Assembly (NCBI GenBank): GCA_030263395.1 | Contig: SZOW01000012.1 | Location: 1-64,000 of the forward strand | Direction: 5' to 3' | DNA length: 64,000 nucleotides | Origin: QUBU01 sp014337915 | Lineage (GTDB): Bacteria; Pseudomonadota; Gammaproteobacteria; Steroidobacterales; GCA-2729495 | In this document: one piece after another, positions 9,827-19,316 of the stretch | How the letters are laid out: each line of letters opens with the position of its first letter | Numbering within the stretch: the stretch's first letter is position 1 | Notes under the pieces: generated by a model | Told to the model about the DNA's origin: nothing | The model's input: only the letters and a program-made list of their open reading frames with translations | Databases searched by the model: none | Position numbers and translations under genes: made by a program

Positions 9827-10540
9827 ATGAGCATCCCGGCATTCCTCGACAGCCAGAACCGCCTGCACCGCGAGTCGGTGAACGGCGAATGCCCGCATTG
9901 CGGCAGCGTCGCGCACTTCTCGCTGATGGCCTGCCCGACCTTCGCGCGCCTGCGTGCCGAGCGGCCGGCGCGCGTCGGCATCGTGCTCGAATGCGATGCC
10001 TGCCACATGCCGCTGTTCGTCCGTTACCGGGTGCGCGCCTGGCACGATGACCGCGTCGAGTTCCATCCGCTGCCGGAGGAAATGGAGCGCCCACCCGAGC
10101 GCTTCAGCTACGCGCACCTGCCCGAGGCCGTCGCCAGCACGTTCCGCGAAGCGCTGGCCTGCCATGGCGCCGGGTTGCACCAGGCATTCGCGCTGATGTG
10201 CCGCGCCACCATCCAGGCGATGCTCGAGGACCTTGGCGAGCGCAGCCGCCTGAAGATCTTCGACCAGGTGGCCGAGGTGCGCATGCTGGCGGAGATCGAC
10301 GACAGCACCTTCAACGCCATCCGCCGCGTGCTGTTCGAGGGCGAGGCTGCGCTGGGCGAGGCTCCGCCGCCACTGACGCGCCTGCAGGCGACGGTGCTGC
10401 TGGAAACCCTCAAGGACCTGCTCTACCAGGCCTATGTGCGCCGCGCCCGCCTGCAGCAGGCACTGCGCCTGCGGCAGTTCCCGGCTGGGGAACCGGCACG
10501 CCCACCGGTCATGCCGGCTGTCCGCAGCGCGGAGCGCTGA
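9827..10540 (+). CDS. DUF4145-like protein with two Cys-pair knuckles
   Basis: A 237-residue cytosolic protein. Residues 20-65 contain CPHCGS and CDACH, a likely zinc site. The rest is predicted helical, with EALACHGAGLHQAFALMCRATIQAMLEDLG resembling the DUF4145 core, a domain of unknown role also found in restriction and other effector proteins. The ATG at 9827 has GGAG about eight bases upstream. It follows ettA by 28 bases and probably shares its transcript. No function can be assigned. Confidence 0.7.
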   Translation: MSIPAFLDSQNRLHRESVNGECPHCGSVAHFSLMACPTFARLRAERPARVGIVLECDACHMPLFVRYRVRAWHDDRVEFHPLPEEMERPPERFSYAHLPEAVASTFREALACHGAGLHQAFALMCRATIQAMLEDLGERSRLKIFDQVAEVRMLAEIDDSTFNAIRRVLFEGEAALGEAPPPLTRLQATVLLETLKDLLYQAYVRRARLQQALRLRQFPAGEPARPPVMPAVRSAER

Positions 10541-10586
10541 AGCGATCGTCGATGATCGACGTCAAGCAGAGGCAGGGGCCAATGGC

Positions 10587-10592
10587 TAGAAT
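10587..10592 (+). promoter_or_regulatory. -10 box for a probable leaderless efflux transcript
   Basis: TAGAAT, then exactly six bases (GCCGCC), then the ATG of the adaptor gene. Transcription starting about seven bases after the -10 would begin at or next to the start codon. No Shine-Dalgarno sequence lies in between. No clear -35 is visible. Confidence 0.5.
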
Positions 10593-10598
10593 GCCGCC

Positions 10599-11726
10599 AT
10601 GCCCCGCCCGACTCCCTTCCGTGCCGGCGCAAGCCGGCTCTCTGCACTCGCCCTCTCGGCACTGATCAGCGCCTGCGGCGGCCAGGAGCCGGCTCCCGAA
10701 GCGGCCCCGAGCCTCACGGTTACCGCTACCCGGCTGGCCAGTCGATCGCTGGAACGCACGCTGGTCGCCTCCGGGTCGGTGGCTGCCTGGCAGGAAATGT
10801 CGCTGGGTGTCGAACTCAGCGGCGTGCGGGTCACCGCGGTGCTGGTCGAGGTGGGCGATGTGGTGAAGCCCGGCCAGACGCTGCTGCGCCTCGACGCGCG
10901 CACCCTCGAGGTTCAGGCACGCCAGGCGGATGCCGCCCTCGACCAGGCACAGGCGAACCTCGCCCTGGCCCGCGCCGCGAATGCGCGCGGCGAGAGCCTG
11001 CTCGAACGCAAGCTGATCTCAACCGCCGATGCCGACCAGCTCAAGGCCAATCTCATCAGCGCTGAAGCCAAGCTCACCACGGCCCAGGCCGACCGCGACG
11101 CGGCCCGGTTGAAGCTCGGCTTCGCCACCCTGGAGGCGCCACAGGCGGGGGTGATCTCGGCCCGCTCGGTGGAACCCGGCCAGGTGGTCTCCGCCGGCGC
11201 CGAACTGCTGCGGCTGATCCGTGATGGCCGCCTGGAATGGCGTGCCGAACTGGCGGAAGGCGACTTCACCCAGGTCCAGGCAGGGGCCATCGTGAAACTG
11301 GCCGGCCCGGACGGCGCCGAGGTGAGCGGCCGGATCCGCGCGGTATCCCCGGCACTCGATCCGCAGACCCGCACCGGGCTGGTCTACGCCGACCTGCCCG
11401 AGCCCGGCACCCTGCGCGCCGGCATGTTCGCCCAGGGCCGCATCCTCCTCGGGACCGTGGCGGCACAGGTGCTGCCGCGGGAAGCCGTGGTGTTCCGCGA
11501 CGGCCTGCCCTATGTCTTCGTCCTGCAGGGCAACGCCGCGGTGACCAAGGTCACGCAGCAGCGTGTGAGCCTCGGCATCCAGCAGGGCCAGGTGATCGCC
11601 ATCACCAGCGGCCTCGGGGCCGAGGACCGCGTGGTCGCACGCGGCGCGGGCTTCCTCGGCGACGGCGACCTGGTGCGGGTGCTGCCGGCAGCGCCGGCGA
11701 CGGCGGCGCCGGAGCCGCCACGGTGA
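10599..11726 (+). CDS. RND efflux periplasmic adaptor, lipoprotein
   Basis: Membrane-fusion protein that links an inner-membrane RND pump to an outer-membrane channel. The 375 residues begin with a lipoprotein signal peptide (LISAC lipobox near residue 25). Then come a beta-barrel/lipoyl half (SGVRVTAVLVEVGDVVKPGQ), a coiled-coil hairpin rich in Ala/Gln/Leu (about 100-170) and the second lipoyl half (APQAGVISARSVEPGQVV). The pump gene follows with a four-base GTGA overlap. The substrate is unknown and no outer-membrane factor is nearby. Confidence 0.92.
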   Translation: MPRPTPFRAGASRLSALALSALISACGGQEPAPEAAPSLTVTATRLASRSLERTLVASGSVAAWQEMSLGVELSGVRVTAVLVEVGDVVKPGQTLLRLDARTLEVQARQADAALDQAQANLALARAANARGESLLERKLISTADADQLKANLISAEAKLTTAQADRDAARLKLGFATLEAPQAGVISARSVEPGQVVSAGAELLRLIRDGRLEWRAELAEGDFTQVQAGAIVKLAGPDGAEVSGRIRAVSPALDPQTRTGLVYADLPEPGTLRAGMFAQGRILLGTVAAQVLPREAVVFRDGLPYVFVLQGNAAVTKVTQQRVSLGIQQGQVIAITSGLGAEDRVVARGAGFLGDGDLVRVLPAAPATAAPEPPR

Positions 11727-14700
11727 ACGTCTCACGGTGGGGTATCGCCCACCCGATCCCCGCCGCGCTGGTATTCGTCGTCCTCTGCGTCTTCGGCTTC
11801 TGGGGCTGGCGCCAGCTGCCGATCTCGACGCTGCCGGACTTCACCCCACCGGAGATCGACATCACGGTAACCCTGCCCGGTGCCAGCCCGAGCCAGCTGG
11901 AAACCGACGTCACGCGCAAGGTCGAGGATGCCGTCGCGGGCATCGCCAACATCGACAAGCTGCTCTCCACGGTCAACGAGGGCCAGTCGCGCACCCGCAT
12001 CCTGTTCGAGCTCGGCCGGGACATGGACACCGCGCTGGAGGAAGTGCGCGATGCCATCGACCGCGTGCGCAGCGAGCTGCCGCCGGAGATCGACGAGCCG
12101 CAGATCACCCGCCTGACCGTCCTCGGGCCGATCATGCTCACCTATGCCGTCGAGTCCGACCGTCTCGCACTCGACGAGCTGAGCTGGTTCGTCGACGACA
12201 CGGTGAAGAAGGTGCTGTTCGGCACCCCGGGCGTCGGCACCGTGAGCCGCATCGGCGGCCTCGACCGCGAAGTACGCGTCGACCTGCGCCCCGACATGCT
12301 GCAGGCCTTCGGGCTGACCGCCGGCACGGTGTCCATGCAGCTCGCCCGCATCCAGGTCGAGCGGGCCGGCGGCCGCACCACGGTCGGCGGAGCCGAGCAG
12401 ACGGTGCGCACCATCGCCACGGTGCACAGCGCGGCCGAACTCGCGAATTACCCGATCTCGCTGCCCGACGGGCGCTCGGTGCGCCTGTCCACCATCGCCA
12501 CGGTGGCCGACAGCCATGCCGAGCCGCGCGACATGGCGCTGCTGAACGGGCGGCCGGTGGTGGGCTTTGGCATCCAGCGCGCGGTGAAGACCAGCGAGGT
12601 GGCGGTGGGCGACGAGGTCCGCCGGCGCATCGCCGAGCTGGCGCGCGAGCACCCGGAAGTGCGCTTCATCGAAGTGGACTCTGTGGTGGAGGAAGCCCGC
12701 AACTCCTACAACGCCTCCATGTCGATGCTGGCCGAGGGCGCGCTGCTGGCCGTGGCGGTGGTGTGGCTGTTCCTGCGCGACCGGCGCGCCACCTGGATCT
12801 CCGCCCTGGCGCTGCCGCTCTCGGTGATCCCGACCTTCGGCGTCATGCACCTGCTCGGCTTCAGCCTCAACCTGCTGTCGCTGCTGGCGATGGCCGTGGT
12901 AATCGGCATCCTGGTGGACGACGCCATCGTCGAGGTCGAGAACATCACCCGCCATCGCGCACTGGGCAAGACGCCGATGCAGGCTGCGGGCGAGGCGGCC
13001 GACGAGATCGGCATCGCGGTCATCGCCACCTCCGCCACGCTCGCTGCAGTATTCATCCCGGTGGCCTTCATGCCCGGGCAGATCGGCCTGTTCTTCCGCG
13101 AGTTCGGCTGGACCGCAGCCACTGCCGTGCTGTTCTCGCTGCTGGTGGCGCGCCTGCTGACGCCAATGCTCGCCGCCTACTTCATGACCCGCAAGCCCGC
13201 ACACCCGGCCGAGCCGGCCTGGGTCCGGTTCTACATGCGGCTGGTGGGCCACGCCCTCGACAAACCCTGGCGCACCCTGGCCACCGCCTTCGCCACCTTC
13301 GTCGTGGCGCTGGCGCTGGTGCCGCTCATCCCGCGCACCTTCGTGCCACCGAACAACGAGTCACGCTCCACGGTGCTGCTGGAACTGCCGCCAGGCTCCA
13401 CCCTGCAGGACAGCGCCGCGGCCGCCGAGCAGACGCGGCAGCTGCTGGCGGACCTGCCGGAACTGAAGAGCGTGTTCGCGCGCATCGGTTCGGTATCCGG
13501 TACCGGCTTCACCACCGCCGGCAGCGGCAACGTGCGCAAGGCGCAGCTCAACCTGCGGTTCCATGACGAGCGCCAGCGCAGCATGCAGCAACTGGAAGTC
13601 GAGGTCAGGCGCCGCCTGGAGAAGCTGGCCGGCGTACGGGTGAGCTTTGCGGCGCTGGGACCCGGCGACCGGCTCGAGGTGGTGGTGGTCGGCCGCGACC
13701 CGGTGCAGCTCGCCGCGACCGCCCAGAACATCGAAACGGCGATGCGCGGGGTGCGCGGCCTGAGCGGCGTGCAGTCCTCGGCTTCGCTGCTGCAACCGGA
13801 GATCGCGATCATCCCGGACCCGGCCCGCGCCGCGGACCTCGGCGTCTCCACCGTGGACATCGCCGAGGCGGCGCGCATCGCCACCACGGGGGATTTTCTC
13901 CGCAACCTGCCAAAGCTCAACCTGGCCGAAAGGCAGATCCCCATCCGCGTGCAGGTGGCCGAGGCGGCGCGTGACGATGCCTCGCTGCTCAGCCTGATGC
14001 GGGTACCAGCGCGCGGCGGTGCCGTGCCGCTGTCCGCGGTGGCCGAGATCCGCGACAGCAGCGGACCGGCGATCATCGAGCGCTACAACCGCGAGCGCAA
14101 CGTCAAGATCTCGGGTGAACTCAACGGCAATCCGCTGGGCCCGGTGATGAACGAGGTGCGCAGGCTGCCGGCGGTGCAGAACCTGCCGCCGGGGGTGCGC
14201 ATCCTCCCGGGCGGCGATGCCGAGGCCTTCGTCGACCTTTTCGTCGGCTTTGCGCTCGCCATGCTGACCGGCGTGCTCAGCGTGTATGTCGTGCTGCTGA
14301 TGCTGTTCAACAGCCCGTCGATGCCGCTGGTGATCCTGGCCGCGATCCCGCTGTGCGGCGTCGGCGCCTTCGGCGCGCTGCTGCTGACTGGCTATGCGCT
14401 GTCGCTGCCCTCGCTGGTCGGCCTGCTGATGCTGACCGGCGTATCCACCAAGAACTCGATCCTGATCGTGGACTACGCCATCATCGGCGAGCGCGCCGGC
14501 CTGCCGCGCCGCGAGGCCATCATCGATGCCTGCCACAAGCGGGTACGCCCGGTCATCATGACCACCATCGCCATGGGCGCCGGCATGGTGCCGGTTGCCT
14601 TCTCGCTCGCCGCCGATGGCAACTTCCGCGCGCCGCTTGGCATCTCGGTGATCGGTGGCCTGCTGACCTCGACGCTGCTGTCGCTGATCGCCGTGCCTGC

Positions 14701-14791
14701 CGCCTACTGGCTGGTCGCCCAGTGGGTCACGCGCTTCAAGGCGCGCCGTGCCGCACGGCGCCAGGCGCGGGAGGCGCGCAGCGCCGTCTAG
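11723..14791 (+). CDS. RND-family efflux permease
   Basis: Proton-driven trimeric inner-membrane exporter of about 1,022 residues. It has the expected twelve hydrophobic segments in two halves with two large periplasmic loops. TM4 carries the proton-relay acids in GILVDDAIVEVEN. The start is GTG at 11723, overlapping the adaptor stop; the N-terminus VNVSRWGIAHPIPAALVF fits the family. Sequence style is HAE1/CzcA-like, with no His-rich loop to suggest metals. Its stop overlaps the purL stop on the other strand. Confidence 0.93.
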   Translation: MNVSRWGIAHPIPAALVFVVLCVFGFWGWRQLPISTLPDFTPPEIDITVTLPGASPSQLETDVTRKVEDAVAGIANIDKLLSTVNEGQSRTRILFELGRDMDTALEEVRDAIDRVRSELPPEIDEPQITRLTVLGPIMLTYAVESDRLALDELSWFVDDTVKKVLFGTPGVGTVSRIGGLDREVRVDLRPDMLQAFGLTAGTVSMQLARIQVERAGGRTTVGGAEQTVRTIATVHSAAELANYPISLPDGRSVRLSTIATVADSHAEPRDMALLNGRPVVGFGIQRAVKTSEVAVGDEVRRRIAELAREHPEVRFIEVDSVVEEARNSYNASMSMLAEGALLAVAVVWLFLRDRRATWISALALPLSVIPTFGVMHLLGFSLNLLSLLAMAVVIGILVDDAIVEVENITRHRALGKTPMQAAGEAADEIGIAVIATSATLAAVFIPVAFMPGQIGLFFREFGWTAATAVLFSLLVARLLTPMLAAYFMTRKPAHPAEPAWVRFYMRLVGHALDKPWRTLATAFATFVVALALVPLIPRTFVPPNNESRSTVLLELPPGSTLQDSAAAAEQTRQLLADLPELKSVFARIGSVSGTGFTTAGSGNVRKAQLNLRFHDERQRSMQQLEVEVRRRLEKLAGVRVSFAALGPGDRLEVVVVGRDPVQLAATAQNIETAMRGVRGLSGVQSSASLLQPEIAIIPDPARAADLGVSTVDIAEAARIATTGDFLRNLPKLNLAERQIPIRVQVAEAARDDASLLSLMRVPARGGAVPLSAVAEIRDSSGPAIIERYNRERNVKISGELNGNPLGPVMNEVRRLPAVQNLPPGVRILPGGDAEAFVDLFVGFALAMLTGVLSVYVVLLMLFNSPSMPLVILAAIPLCGVGAFGALLLTGYALSLPSLVGLLMLTGVSTKNSILIVDYAIIGERAGLPRREAIIDACHKRVRPVIMTTIAMGAGMVPVAFSLAADGNFRAPLGISVIGGLLTSTLLSLIAVPAAYWLVAQWVTRFKARRAARRQAREARSAV

Positions 14792-17700
14792 CCCACCCAG
14801 GCCCGGGCGTTGCGGAACATGCGCATCCAGGGCCCCTCTTCGCCCCAGTCCTGCGGATGCCAGGAGTGCTGCATGGCCAGGTGCACGCGCTCGGGGTGCG
14901 GCATGAAGATGGTGACGCGGCCATCGGCCGAGGTCAGGCCGGCCACCCCTTCCGGCGAGCCGTTGGGGTTGGCCGGGTAGGTCGTCGCGGGACGACCGTG
15001 GTTGTCGATGTAGCGGATGGCGACCTGGCCTGCCGCCTGGCAGGCCGGCAGGTCATCCGCCGCGGCAAACTCGGCGCGGCCCTCGCCATGCGAGGTGGCG
15101 ATCAGCAGGCGGCTGCCCGCCATGCCCTGCAGCAGCACCGAGCGGCTCTCCAGCACCTCGACCAGGCTGAGGCGCGCTTCGAACTGCTCGGAGAGGTTCT
15201 GCACGAAGCGCGGCCAATGTTCCGTGCCCGGTATGATCTCGCGCAGCGAGCTGAGCATCTGGCAGCCATTGCAGACGCCGAGCGTGAAGGCATCGGGGCG
15301 CTGGAAATAAGCCTCGAACGCCTCGCGGGCGCGCCGGTTGAACAGGATCGAGCGCGCCCAGCCGCCACCGGCGCCGAGCACGTCGCCGAAGGAGAAGCCG
15401 CCGCAGATCACCAGCCCGCGGAACTCGTCGAGGCTGCGCCGGCCGGCAAGAATGTCCGACATGTGAACATCAACCGGAGTGAAGCCGGCCCGCAGGAAGG
15501 CGGCGGCCATTTCCAGCTGGCTGTTGACGCCCTGCTCGCGCAGGATGGCCACCCGCGGACGCCTGCCGCTGGCAATGAAGGCCGCGGCCGGGTTCTCCGC
15601 CATGCTGAAAGTCAGCCGCGGCGACAGTCCCGGATCGCCGGCATCGGTCAGGGCGGCGTAGGCTTCCGCCGCCGTGGCCGGGTTGTCGCGCAGGCTCTGC
15701 ATGCGATAGCTGAGTTCCGACCAGCTGGCATGCAGGGCCTGGCCCTCGAAGTCGAGCAGGGTCGCACCGGCCTGGCGGATGACGATGCGCAGGCCGGTGC
15801 TGACGCGGCCAATGCGCTGCGACCAGGCGGCGATGCCATGTGCATTGAAAGCGGCCTCCACGCGAGCCGCATCCGCAGCGCGGACCTGGATCACCGCACC
15901 GAGCTCTTCGGCGAACAGCGCACCATGCGGGCTGGCGCCGGCCGGCAGCTCGACTTCGAGGCCCGCGCGGCCGGCGAAGGCCATTTCGCAGAGCGTGGCG
16001 AACAGCCCCCCGTCGGAGCGGTCATGGTAGGCGAGCAGCAGGCCCTGGGCGCGCAGCGCGGCGATGCAGGCGAACAGGCCCGCCAGGCGCTGCGGATCGT
16101 CGAGGTCGGGTACTTCGCCGCCGGCAATGCCGAAGGCCTGGGCGAGGCAGGAGCCGCCGAGCCGGTTGCGGCCGGCGCCAAGATCGAGCAGGTAGAGCAA
16201 CGACCCCGCGTCCTGCGCGAGCTGCGGCGTCAGCGTGGCGCGCACATCGCTCACCGGCGCGAAGGCGGAGACGATGAGCGACACCGGCGCGACCACCGAC
16301 TTCGGCGCGCCGTGCTCCTTCCAGGCGGTGCGCATGGACAGCGAGTCCTTGCCGACCGGGATGGCGATGCGCAGCTCGCGGCAGAGTGCCGTCGCCGCGT
16401 TCACGGCGTCATACAGCGCCTCGTCTTCGCCATCGACGGCGCTCGCCGCCATCCAGTTGGCCGACAGCCGCACCTCGTCGAGGCGCGTGACCGAAGCGGC
16501 CAGGATGTTGGTCAGCGCCTCGGCGACCGCCATGCGCCCGGAAGCCGGCGGATCGATTACCGCCAGCGGCGTGCGCTCGCCCATCGCCATGGCCTCGCCC
16601 GCGACAGCGTCGAAACCCAGTGCCGTCACCGCGACGTCGCTCACTGGAACCTGCCAGGGCCCGACCAGCTGGTCGCGGGCCACCAGGCCACCGACCGTGC
16701 GATCGCCGATGTGGATCAGGAAGGACTTGTCGGCCACGGCGGGGAAACGCAGCAGCCGCTGGCAGGCTTCGGCCAGGTCGAGCTGCGCGAAGCTGGCCAT
16801 CGTCCGCGCCCGCGCCTTGCGGGTCAGCTTCATGGTGGTGCGCGGCGGCTTGCCGAGCAGCACCTCCAGCGGCATGTCCACCGGCGCCTCGCCCAGCAGC
16901 CGGTCGGCAACCGTGAGCTGGCGGCTGTCGTCGGCGCTGCCCAGCACCGCGAACGGGCAGCGCTCGCGCTCGCAGACGGCGCGAAACCAGTCGAGGTCTT
17001 CCGGCGCGATGGCCAGCACATAGCGTTCCTGCGCCTCGTTGCACCAGATCTCCGCCGGTGACATGCCCGGCTCCGCATTCGGGATCTCGCGCAGTTCCAG
17101 CCGGGCGCCGCGCCGGCTGTGGTCGACGAGTTCCGGCATGGCATTGGACAGGCCGCCCGCGCCCACGTCGTGGATCAGCAGGATGGGGTTGTGGCCGCCG
17201 GGCGCCGCGCCTGCGGCCCAGCAGGCCTCGATGACCTGCTGCGCACGACGCTGCATCTCCGGGTTGCCCCGCTGCACGGATGCGAAGTCCAGGTCCTCGG
17301 CACTGCTGCCGCTGGCCATGGACGAGGCGGCACCGCCGCCGAGCCCGATGAGCATCGCCGGCCCACCGAGCACTACCAGCAATGCGCCGGGCGGCACCGC
17401 GGCCTTGTGCACGTCGTCCTCGCGGATGTTGCCGAGTCCGCCAGCGATCATGATGGGCTTGTGGTAGCCCCAGGCGCGCCCCGGCTCCCCGGCCACCGGT
17501 TGCTCGAAACTGCGGAAGTAGCCGGCGATGTTCGGCCGGCCAAACTCGTTGTTGAACGCCGCGGCGCCGATTGGCCCGTCGAGCATGATCTGCAACGGTG
17601 AAACGATGCGCCGCGGCCGCCCGAGGCCGCCCGCCTCCCAGGGCTGCGCGTATCCGGGCAGCCGCAGGTGCGAGACGCTGAAGCCGGCGAGGCCGGCCTT

Positions 17701-18684
17701 CGGGCGCGCGCCGCGACCGGTGGCGCCCTCGTCGCGGATCTCGCCACCGGCACCGGTGGCCGCGCCGGGAAACGGTGCGATCGCGGTCGGGTGGTTGTGG
17801 GTCTCCACCTTCATGAGCGTGTGCACCGGCTCGCGCTGCAGCCGGTACTCACCGCTCGCGGGATCGGCGAGCAGCCGCCCGGCGACGCTGCCGGCCATCA
17901 CCGCGGCATTGTCGCTGTAGGCGCTGAGCACCCCGGCAGGATTGGCCGCGTGGGTGCTGCGGATCATCGCGAACAGGCTGTCGGGCTGCTCGCTGCCGTC
18001 GATCACCCACCTCGCGTTGAAGATCTTGTGCCGGCAATGCTCGGAATTCGCCTGGGCGAACATCATCAGCTCGGCATCGGTGGGGTCACGGCCCATGGCG
18101 GTGAAATGCCCGGCCAGGTAGTCGATTTCATCGGCCGACAGCGCCAGCCCCAGCGACTGGTTGGCGGCCTCCAGCGCCGCGGGACCATTGGCCAGCAGCG
18201 GCACGCGCGTGAGGCGACGCGGCGCCTGCACGCCAAACAGGTCCGCGGCCTGCACCGGCCGCAATAGTGCCGATTCCGTCATGCGGTCGTGCACCAGCGG
18301 CGCCACCGCGCCCACCTCGGCCGCGGTCAGCCCACCCTCGGCCAGGAAGGACCAGGCCACACCCCGCTCGCAGCGGCGCACGGCATCGAGCCCGCAGCTG
18401 CGGGCGATGTCGGTGGCCTTGCTGGACCAGGGTGAAATGGTGCCCAGGCGCGGTACCACCCAGAGCCGGGGGCTGGTGACGGCAGCGGCCTGCTGGGCCG
18501 GTCCGTAGCGCAACAGCTCACCGAGGACGGCCGCCTCGGCCGCCGTGAGCGGGCGCGCGACATCGACGTAGTGCAGGTAGTGGGCCTCAAGTCCACTGAT
18601 GCGCGGCACCGCCGCGCGCAGGCTGGCGAGCAGGCGCTCGCGCCGGAAGGCGGACAGTGCCGGTGAACCGGCTATCTCCAGCAT
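14788..18684 (-). CDS. purL: Phosphoribosylformylglycinamidine synthase, single-chain
   Basis: Converts FGAR, ATP and glutamine to FGAM in purine synthesis. About 1,298 residues, the long form typical of Gammaproteobacteria. In order: an N-terminal PurS-like domain, two AIR-synthase-type ATP halves (VKVETHNHPTAIAPFPGAATG block, VGKDSLSMRT) and a C-terminal class I glutaminase. The latter shows VAILREQGVNSQ, GGFSFGDVLG, the nucleophile in LGVCNGCQ and the His/Glu in PHPERVH. I chose the ATG at 18684 (MLEIAGSPALS), which matches the family start; an in-frame GTG lies three codons earlier. Neither has a clear ribosome site. Confidence 0.97.
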   Translation of the reverse strand: MLEIAGSPALSAFRRERLLASLRAAVPRISGLEAHYLHYVDVARPLTAAEAAVLGELLRYGPAQQAAAVTSPRLWVVPRLGTISPWSSKATDIARSCGLDAVRRCERGVAWSFLAEGGLTAAEVGAVAPLVHDRMTESALLRPVQAADLFGVQAPRRLTRVPLLANGPAALEAANQSLGLALSADEIDYLAGHFTAMGRDPTDAELMMFAQANSEHCRHKIFNARWVIDGSEQPDSLFAMIRSTHAANPAGVLSAYSDNAAVMAGSVAGRLLADPASGEYRLQREPVHTLMKVETHNHPTAIAPFPGAATGAGGEIRDEGATGRGARPKAGLAGFSVSHLRLPGYAQPWEAGGLGRPRRIVSPLQIMLDGPIGAAAFNNEFGRPNIAGYFRSFEQPVAGEPGRAWGYHKPIMIAGGLGNIREDDVHKAAVPPGALLVVLGGPAMLIGLGGGAASSMASGSSAEDLDFASVQRGNPEMQRRAQQVIEACWAAGAAPGGHNPILLIHDVGAGGLSNAMPELVDHSRRGARLELREIPNAEPGMSPAEIWCNEAQERYVLAIAPEDLDWFRAVCERERCPFAVLGSADDSRQLTVADRLLGEAPVDMPLEVLLGKPPRTTMKLTRKARARTMASFAQLDLAEACQRLLRFPAVADKSFLIHIGDRTVGGLVARDQLVGPWQVPVSDVAVTALGFDAVAGEAMAMGERTPLAVIDPPASGRMAVAEALTNILAASVTRLDEVRLSANWMAASAVDGEDEALYDAVNAATALCRELRIAIPVGKDSLSMRTAWKEHGAPKSVVAPVSLIVSAFAPVSDVRATLTPQLAQDAGSLLYLLDLGAGRNRLGGSCLAQAFGIAGGEVPDLDDPQRLAGLFACIAALRAQGLLLAYHDRSDGGLFATLCEMAFAGRAGLEVELPAGASPHGALFAEELGAVIQVRAADAARVEAAFNAHGIAAWSQRIGRVSTGLRIVIRQAGATLLDFEGQALHASWSELSYRMQSLRDNPATAAEAYAALTDAGDPGLSPRLTFSMAENPAAAFIASGRRPRVAILREQGVNSQLEMAAAFLRAGFTPVDVHMSDILAGRRSLDEFRGLVICGGFSFGDVLGAGGGWARSILFNRRAREAFEAYFQRPDAFTLGVCNGCQMLSSLREIIPGTEHWPRFVQNLSEQFEARLSLVEVLESRSVLLQGMAGSRLLIATSHGEGRAEFAAADDLPACQAAGQVAIRYIDNHGRPATTYPANPNGSPEGVAGLTSADGRVTIFMPHPERVHLAMQHSWHPQDWGEEGPWMRMFRNARAWVG

Positions 18685-18717
18685 GCCAGGCACGGGCGGG
18701 GTGCTGCGGGAGGCGGG

Positions 18718-19056
18718 CTAGTCGCCGCCATCATTGCGGCCCGGCGTGTACACCGGCATCGGGAACTGGGCGACGTTGCCACCCTCCGCGCGGGTGATCT
18801 TGCTGACACCCTCTTTCTCGACCTCGTCGATGCGCAGCACGGAATGCATCGGGATGTAGCTGCGGCGCACTCCGGAAAACTCCGACTTGATGCGCTCCTC
18901 GGCCGGATCGAGCACCACGGTGCTGCGCTCGCCGAAGACCAGCTTCTCGACTTCGATGAAGCCGAACAGCCCGCCCTGGGTCACGGACCGGGCATAGATC
19001 TCGTAGACCTTGCCCTGGTTGACGAACGATATTCTGTAAAGTCGCCTGGCCGACAT
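18718..19056 (-). CDS. DUF1820 family protein
   Basis: A 112-residue soluble protein beginning MSARRLYRISFVNQGKVYEIYA. It matches the small DUF1820 family, which is widespread in Gammaproteobacteria and has no known function. Visible conserved blocks are GLFGFIEVEKLVFGE, ERIKSEFSGVRRSYIPMHSVLRIDEVEKEG and a proline-rich tail. It precedes purL by about 33 bases on the same strand and may share its transcript. A perfect TATAAT lies upstream. Confidence 0.85.
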   Translation of the reverse strand: MSARRLYRISFVNQGKVYEIYARSVTQGGLFGFIEVEKLVFGERSTVVLDPAEERIKSEFSGVRRSYIPMHSVLRIDEVEKEGVSKITRAEGGNVAQFPMPVYTPGRNDGGD

Positions 19057-19120
19057 GCGGGACACGAGGGGGTTGCTGGCAGTCCTTGCAGGGCAACGCA
19101 CCCTCCCGGACCGGGCCGGC

Positions 19121-19126
19121 ATTATA
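19121..19126 (-). promoter_or_regulatory. Perfect TATAAT -10 upstream of the DUF1820 gene
   Basis: On the reverse strand TATAAT lies 65 bases upstream of the DUF1820 start codon. Such an exact hexamer is unlikely by chance in this GC-rich region. No recognisable -35 sits 16-18 bases upstream. The remaining 260-base divergent gap to the FHA gene shows no other clear feature. Confidence 0.5.
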
Positions 19127-19316
19127 GCCCAGCGGCAGGCTCGCGCCGCGGCGCGCCACGGCTGGCCTCCGGGTGATTCCCGCCCGGCAAACTGTGAACT
19201 GCCCGGCGGCAACGCCGCTGCCATGGCGCCATGATCCGCCGGCGGAAAACGGATTCGGGCAGTCCCGGGACCCGAGGCTCCGCGTGTCCCGGTACCCAAC
19301 GACGGGAATAGTCGGC

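Noticed and set aside
11732..13252. 506-codon minus-strand open frame inside the first RND pump.
   Set aside because: Antisense to conserved pump sequence; composition is His/Arg/Gln-rich as expected for a shadow frame.
14353..17061. 902-codon plus-strand open frame.
   Set aside because: It runs out of frame in the RND end and antisense through purL; no protein-like features.
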